A DNA stretch of 48,785 bases from Planctomycetales bacterium (GTDB taxonomy: Bacteria; Planctomycetota; Planctomycetia; Isosphaerales; Isosphaeraceae), in NCBI GenBank assembly GCA_027449865.1, contig DAIDKV010000113.1, positions 1-48,785 on the forward strand, read 5' to 3'. The notes beneath the pieces were generated by a model, which searched no databases, was not told the DNA's origin, and worked only from the letters and a program-made list of their open reading frames with translations. Below, in pieces: positions 46,320 through 48,785 of the stretch. The translations under genes were made by a program, and so were the position numbers. Within the stretch, counting starts at the first letter, position 1. Each line of letters starts with the position of its first letter.

Positions 46320-47375
46320 ATGGATTTGATTAGGGCCTTCACCCTGATCGAAGCCCTGGTCTCGATCTCGATCATGTCTCTCTTGATCGCTATGCTACTC
46401 CCCGCCGTCCAGTCCGCTCGCGAAGCGGCCCGCCGAGCCCGGTGTACTAATAGCCTCAAGCAATTCGGCCTGGCCCTCCAGAGCTATCACGGTGCCTTCG
46501 ATTCGCTCCCTCCAGGCCGGATGAAGTCCTACGATCGGCGCTATTCGGGCTCGAAGCCGCCCTGCACATCAACCATCGTCGACAAGAGCCTGGAGGTCTC
46601 CGTGCTGGCGTTCATGGAGCAGTCGAACCTCTACAACGCGATCAACCAGGATCTCGCGATCATCGGCTCCGAGAACAGCACAATTCACGCGATCACGATT
46701 TCCACCTTGGCTTGTCCGAGCGATCCGATAGCGGTCTCGCCGAGCAACCTCGTCCCGGGCTCCCTGCGGAAGTACGGTGTGACTGACCCGGCGCTCATGG
46801 GCTTCACAAGCTACGCGGGCATGATCGGATCGACACCCGTCCTGGCCCAGCCGCTCCTCAGCACGGGCTGCAAGGTGGCACCATCTCTGATCGCGCAGTG
46901 CAACGGCGTTTTCAACGACATCTCGCCGGTTCGCCTGGCCTCCGTCACCGACGGGCTGAGCAACACGATTTTCATGGCCGAGAAGGCGACGACGATCCTC
47001 CAGCAGTTGAACGCCCTCAATCCCCGGTTTGCCGCCCAGCATGGCTGGTGGATCACCGGTAACTGGGGCGATACGCTGGTCACGACGCTCTACCCGCCGA
47101 ATGCCTTCGACAAGGTCACGATGGCATCGATGACGGCCTGGGCCAACTCAGCATCGAGCATGCACCCCGGCGGGCTCAACGTCCTGATGGGCGACGGGTC
47201 GGTCCGGTTCGTCAAGGACACGATCCAGACATGGCCGTACCAGCCGGTCTCCGGCAATCCCGCGGGCGCCTCCCGGAATGGGCAAGGGGCGTGGGTCAAC
47301 CTACCACCCTCCGGCGTCTGGCAGGCCCTCTCGACCCGTTCCGGCGGCGAGATGGTTATGAGCGATTCGTATTAG
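46320..47375 (+). CDS. DUF1559 pseudopilin-like protein
   Basis: 351 residues. The N-terminus has the pilin-like AFTLIEALVSISIMSLLIA, slightly divergent from the usual GFTLIELLV since Ala replaces the Gly before the cleavage site. Then comes [15 protein letters not shown] and the rest of the DUF1559 domain, with LACPSDP, the DGLSNTIFMAE block and MGDGSVRFV, ending in SDSY. The frame runs upstream to 45828, overlapping the previous gene, but ATG 46320 begins the pilin motif. The Ala may affect prepilin peptidase processing. It is a paralogue of the gene at 38661. The ISL3 transposase gene lies just downstream on the other strand. Confidence 0.87.
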   Translation: MDLIRAFTLIEALVSISIMSLLIAMLLPAVQSAREAARRARCTNSLKQFGLALQSYHGAFDSLPPGRMKSYDRRYSGSKPPCTSTIVDKSLEVSVLAFMEQSNLYNAINQDLAIIGSENSTIHAITISTLACPSDPIAVSPSNLVPGSLRKYGVTDPALMGFTSYAGMIGSTPVLAQPLLSTGCKVAPSLIAQCNGVFNDISPVRLASVTDGLSNTIFMAEKATTILQQLNALNPRFAAQHGWWITGNWGDTLVTTLYPPNAFDKVTMASMTAWANSASSMHPGGLNVLMGDGSVRFVKDTIQTWPYQPVSGNPAGASRNGQGAWVNLPPSGVWQALSTRSGGEMVMSDSY

Positions 47376-48785
47376 TTACACCTTGCACGCTTGCGCGCCG
47401 AACTCAACATCGTGGACCTGCCTCCAACCGATGCGATCTCGGGCAATCATTCAGACGCTGCGATCCTTTTTCCGGCTCCTCAGCAGAATTTGTGGGTGCG
47501 TTCCGGCTCTGGCAGCCGTCCGAGATTGTGCAACAGAGCCAATCTCGCCACCTTGGCCGTCCGGAAGCCGTACGACTTTCTCGTCACCAATTTCACCTTG
47601 TTGTTCAGACCCTCCACTGCACCCGACGACATCTCGCCCTTGGCCCGGAACCAGTTCAGGATCAACGGCTGATGACCCCGGATCGTCCGCGCCACCTTCT
47701 TCATCGGCTCCAGCCGCGATCGCATCACTTGCCGCGTCCACTCGTCGAGGAACTTCTCCGCCCACGACGGGCGGCTGTACTCCCAGAATCGCTGGAAATC
47801 CTCCCGCAGCAGGTACGCCCGCACCGTCCTCAAGTTGTACTTGAGCACCTCCGCCAGCCTCACCGTCTGCTTCTCGGTCAGGTTCTCCGGCCGCTTCAGC
47901 AGGCACCACCTCGACTTCTTGAGCACCGGCTCGTAGCCGTCCCGCTTCAGTCGCTTCGTCTCCTCGGCTCGGATCTCGTCCAGGGCCTTGCCGAACTGCT
48001 TCATGATGTGGAACCGATCGAGGACGTGGATCGCTTGTCCCATCCGCTCCCCGATCACCTTCAAATAGGGCTGCCACATATCACTACAGACGAACTCGAT
48101 CCTCGGGCAGAACTCGCGGCCCAACCCGTCCAGGCACGATCGCAGGCTCGTCTCGGTCCGGTGCTCGGCCACGGCCAGGAGTCGCTTCGTCCCCGCGCCG
48201 ATGTCGTAGAGCAGCGTCATGTAGGTATGCCCGCGTTGCCAGGCGACCTCGTCGATCCCGACCGCCTTGACCTGGCTCAGATCGCGGTGGGCCAGCCCCC
48301 ACTCGACAGCGTACTCCACCGCCCGGCTGACGCTGTCCCAGGAGGTCCGGAAGATCGACCCGACCTCGCCCCAACTCAGGCGCCTGGCCCAGCTCGCCAG
48401 GAACCAGCGATAGGTCGTCGTCAGTTGATTCTTGCCATCGCCCCACGGCACCATCTCCACCGTGACCCCGCACCGGGGGCAATCCACCCGTCGCATCCGG
48501 TAGACCAGGAACACCAGGATTCCCCAGAGTGGGACGAACTCGAATCGCCGCTCCTTAAGGAGGTCGTAAGGGCGACCCCGCCGGAGGCAGCCGGAACAGT
48601 ACGGCAGGCTGTTCTTGCGGGGCAGGATCCGAACGACCAGGGCCGGCCCGCCGTCCTGATCCTCGATGTGGGCCTCGCCGTAGACGAAGGACTTGAACTT
48701 CTCGACGCGATTGAGGATCGTCTGGATACGCATCCTGGGGCACTCCCGGTCTTGATGAAGTGTGGTAACTCCATCATGTCCCAGG
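47376..48785 (-). mobile_element. ISL3-type insertion sequence, ends not resolved
   Basis: The element is inferred from the intact transposase gene. It directly follows the DUF1559 stop codon by about 100 bases. Its boundaries are approximate and the right side may continue past the window. Confidence 0.6.
47480..48733 (-). CDS. ISL3-family transposase
   Basis: 417 residues, apparently full length. The N-terminal zinc-binding part has CSGCLRRGRPYD and DCPRCGVTVEM. A helix-turn-helix-like segment follows. The DDE catalytic residues are Asp in AVGIDEVAWQRG, Asp in FVCSDMWQPY and Glu in GAVEGLNNKVK. The DRFHIMKQF motif is typical of ISL3 (DDE_Tnp_ISL3). There is no frameshift or stop, so the element may be active. 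The terminal repeats could not be defined: the right end lies at or beyond the window edge and no matching left end was found in 47376-47480. Confidence 0.93.
   Translation of the reverse strand: MRIQTILNRVEKFKSFVYGEAHIEDQDGGPALVVRILPRKNSLPYCSGCLRRGRPYDLLKERRFEFVPLWGILVFLVYRMRRVDCPRCGVTVEMVPWGDGKNQLTTTYRWFLASWARRLSWGEVGSIFRTSWDSVSRAVEYAVEWGLAHRDLSQVKAVGIDEVAWQRGHTYMTLLYDIGAGTKRLLAVAEHRTETSLRSCLDGLGREFCPRIEFVCSDMWQPYLKVIGERMGQAIHVLDRFHIMKQFGKALDEIRAEETKRLKRDGYEPVLKKSRWCLLKRPENLTEKQTVRLAEVLKYNLRTVRAYLLREDFQRFWEYSRPSWAEKFLDEWTRQVMRSRLEPMKKVARTIRGHQPLILNWFRAKGEMSSGAVEGLNNKVKLVTRKSYGFRTAKVARLALLHNLGRLPEPERTHKFC

Overview
High-GC bacterial DNA, almost certainly from a planctomycete, most likely of the Isosphaeraceae type. 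Two DUF1559 pseudopilin-like proteins (a family concentrated in Planctomycetes), two DUF1573 proteins, a planctomycete-style short sigma factor and intergenic minisatellites point that way. This is a judgement from protein families; no database was searched.

Layout. 1-7.3 kb is housekeeping and metabolism: a split arginine dihydrolase / ornithine cyclodeaminase pair (the two halves of cyanobacterial ArgZ/AgrE, here as separate genes), a DUF1573 protein, a Rieske oxygenase facing a small ferredoxin, and two divergent sigma factors. 7.3-14.5 kb holds surface-polysaccharide genes: an AlgX-like and an AlgI/MBOAT O-acetylation pair, divergent from a GT2-GT4 glycosyltransferase pair. An exported SMP-30/gluconolactonase protein and a pterin-4a-carbinolamine dehydratase follow. 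A tRNA-Thr(CGT) with a textbook terminator closes this part.

15.5-43.8 kb is the centrepiece: a hybrid lipopeptide biosynthetic and export locus, all on the + strand. Order: MbtH-like protein; FAAL-ACP-KS-(eroded AT)-ACP-C; A-PCP-C; A-PCP-C; A-PCP-C-A-PCP-reductase; a SyrD/PvdE-type ABC exporter; a MacA-like adaptor; then, after an inserted DUF1559 gene and a RES/Xre toxin-antitoxin pair, a MacB-like ABC transporter. By-eye specificity codes suggest Gly, Asn, Gly and a basic residue (Lys best guess). The last domain resembles cyanobacterial acyl-ACP reductase rather than the usual thioester reductase or thioesterase, so the inferred product is an N-acylated tetrapeptide released as an aldehyde and exported by the flanking transporters. 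The acyltransferase between KS and the second ACP has lost its catalytic GHSxG serine and much of its length, so any extender unit would have to be loaded in trans, or the KS does not extend.

43.9-47.4 kb carries small exported or membrane proteins: a short DUF1573 gene whose start region contains a CCCAG tandem repeat that decides the reading frame, a 13-cysteine secreted miniprotein, an unrecognised membrane-anchored protein, and a second DUF1559 gene preceded by a TATAAT box placed for a leaderless mRNA. The window ends in an ISL3-family transposase gene.
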